A stretch of 5,653 bases of DNA from Clostridiales bacterium (GTDB lineage: Bacteria > Bacillota > Clostridia > UBA8921), in assembly GCA_003535395.1 (NCBI GenBank), contig DOHE01000240.1, positions 456-6,108 of the forward strand, in the 5' to 3' direction. Made by a program: the position numbers and the translations under genes. Below the pieces are notes generated by a model. That model did not search any database and was not told the DNA's origin. It saw nothing but the letters and a program-made list of their open reading frames with translations. Shown here piece after piece: positions 5,603 through 5,653 of the stretch; within the stretch, counting starts at the first letter, position 1; every line of letters starts with the position of its first letter.

Positions 5603-5653
5603 ATGGATAATACTTCCCAATCACCGCCCCGGCCCCAACCCCAACCCCAACCC
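5603..5653 (+). CDS. Start of an unidentified gene with a Pro/Gln-rich N-terminus (partial)
   Basis: Only the first 17 codons are present (MDNTSQSPPRPQPQPQP), with no stop before the window ends. ATG 5603 is preceded by GAGGAG at 5588-5593 with a 9-nt spacing, and begins 15 nt after the SPFH stop codon, so it is very likely co-transcribed with that gene. The Pro/Gln tract resembles the linker of the upstream protein. The visible part is too short to identify. By analogy with YdjI-type clusters, a zinc-ribbon or membrane partner would be a reasonable guess, but nothing seen proves it. Confidence 0.65.
   Translation, partial: MDNTSQSPPRPQPQPQP
5633..5653. repeat. CCCCAA tandem repeat at the right window edge
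   Basis: Three full copies of CCCCAA (5633-5638, 5639-5644, 5645-5650) and a partial fourth (CCC) run to the end of the window and may continue. They encode alternating Pro-Gln. The complementary strand has regularly spaced GGGG runs. Confidence 0.8.

Noticed and set aside
4925..5620. A 231-codon minus-strand frame opposite the SPFH gene
   Set aside because: Its Gly/Leu/His-rich repeats are simply the complement of the Gln/Pro/Ala repeat codons of the SPFH protein's linker, and the plus-strand frame has conserved domains and a strong ribosome binding site.

Overview
The window holds a complete germinant-receptor operon of an endospore-forming Bacillota (Firmicutes). Divergently from it lies the start of a second, unrelated operon led by an SPFH-domain protein. 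The GerA-type receptor fixes the broad group. The fairly high G+C (about half, judged by eye) and the A-C-D-B gene order would suit a Clostridia-class or Paenibacillus-like organism, but I cannot place it more precisely.

Minus strand, read from 4299 down to 44: four closely packed genes form one operon. They are the receptor A subunit (GerKA-like, 593 aa), the C subunit lipoprotein (GerKC-like, 379 aa; ATGA overlap with A), a 71-aa two-helix membrane protein matching the small 'D' proteins of some ger operons, and the B subunit (GerKB-like, 367 aa). The products would assemble in the spore inner membrane. B is a transporter-fold germinant sensor, A the channel-forming subunit, C an outer-face lipoprotein, and D a presumed modulator. 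A weak sigma-G/F-like promoter is visible upstream of the A gene. The A subunit carries two independent in-frame tandem-repeat insertions in its soluble N-terminal part.

Intergenic 4300-4498: this divergent control region has a cluster of direct repeats built on CGTCAAATT, followed by a good vegetative-type promoter (TATAAT at 4450) and a strong ribosome binding site.

Plus strand, 4499 onward: an SPFH-domain protein (362 aa) with a Gly/Gln/Pro-rich linker and a C-terminal CxxC...CxxC zinc ribbon, resembling the Bacillus YdjI family. Fifteen bases after its stop begins a second gene that starts with a Pro/Gln tract and runs off the window. That gene's start is also a G-quadruplex candidate.

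A recurring theme is short tandem repeats: an 8-bp array at 1-32, 18-bp and 15-bp arrays in gerKA, 9/12-bp arrays in the SPFH gene, CCCCAA at the right edge, and the intergenic direct repeats. No mobile element, CRISPR, tRNA or rRNA is visible. The window does not clearly contain a wholly new system. The least ordinary parts are the repeat-bearing A subunit, the D gene and the repeat-filled divergent control region.
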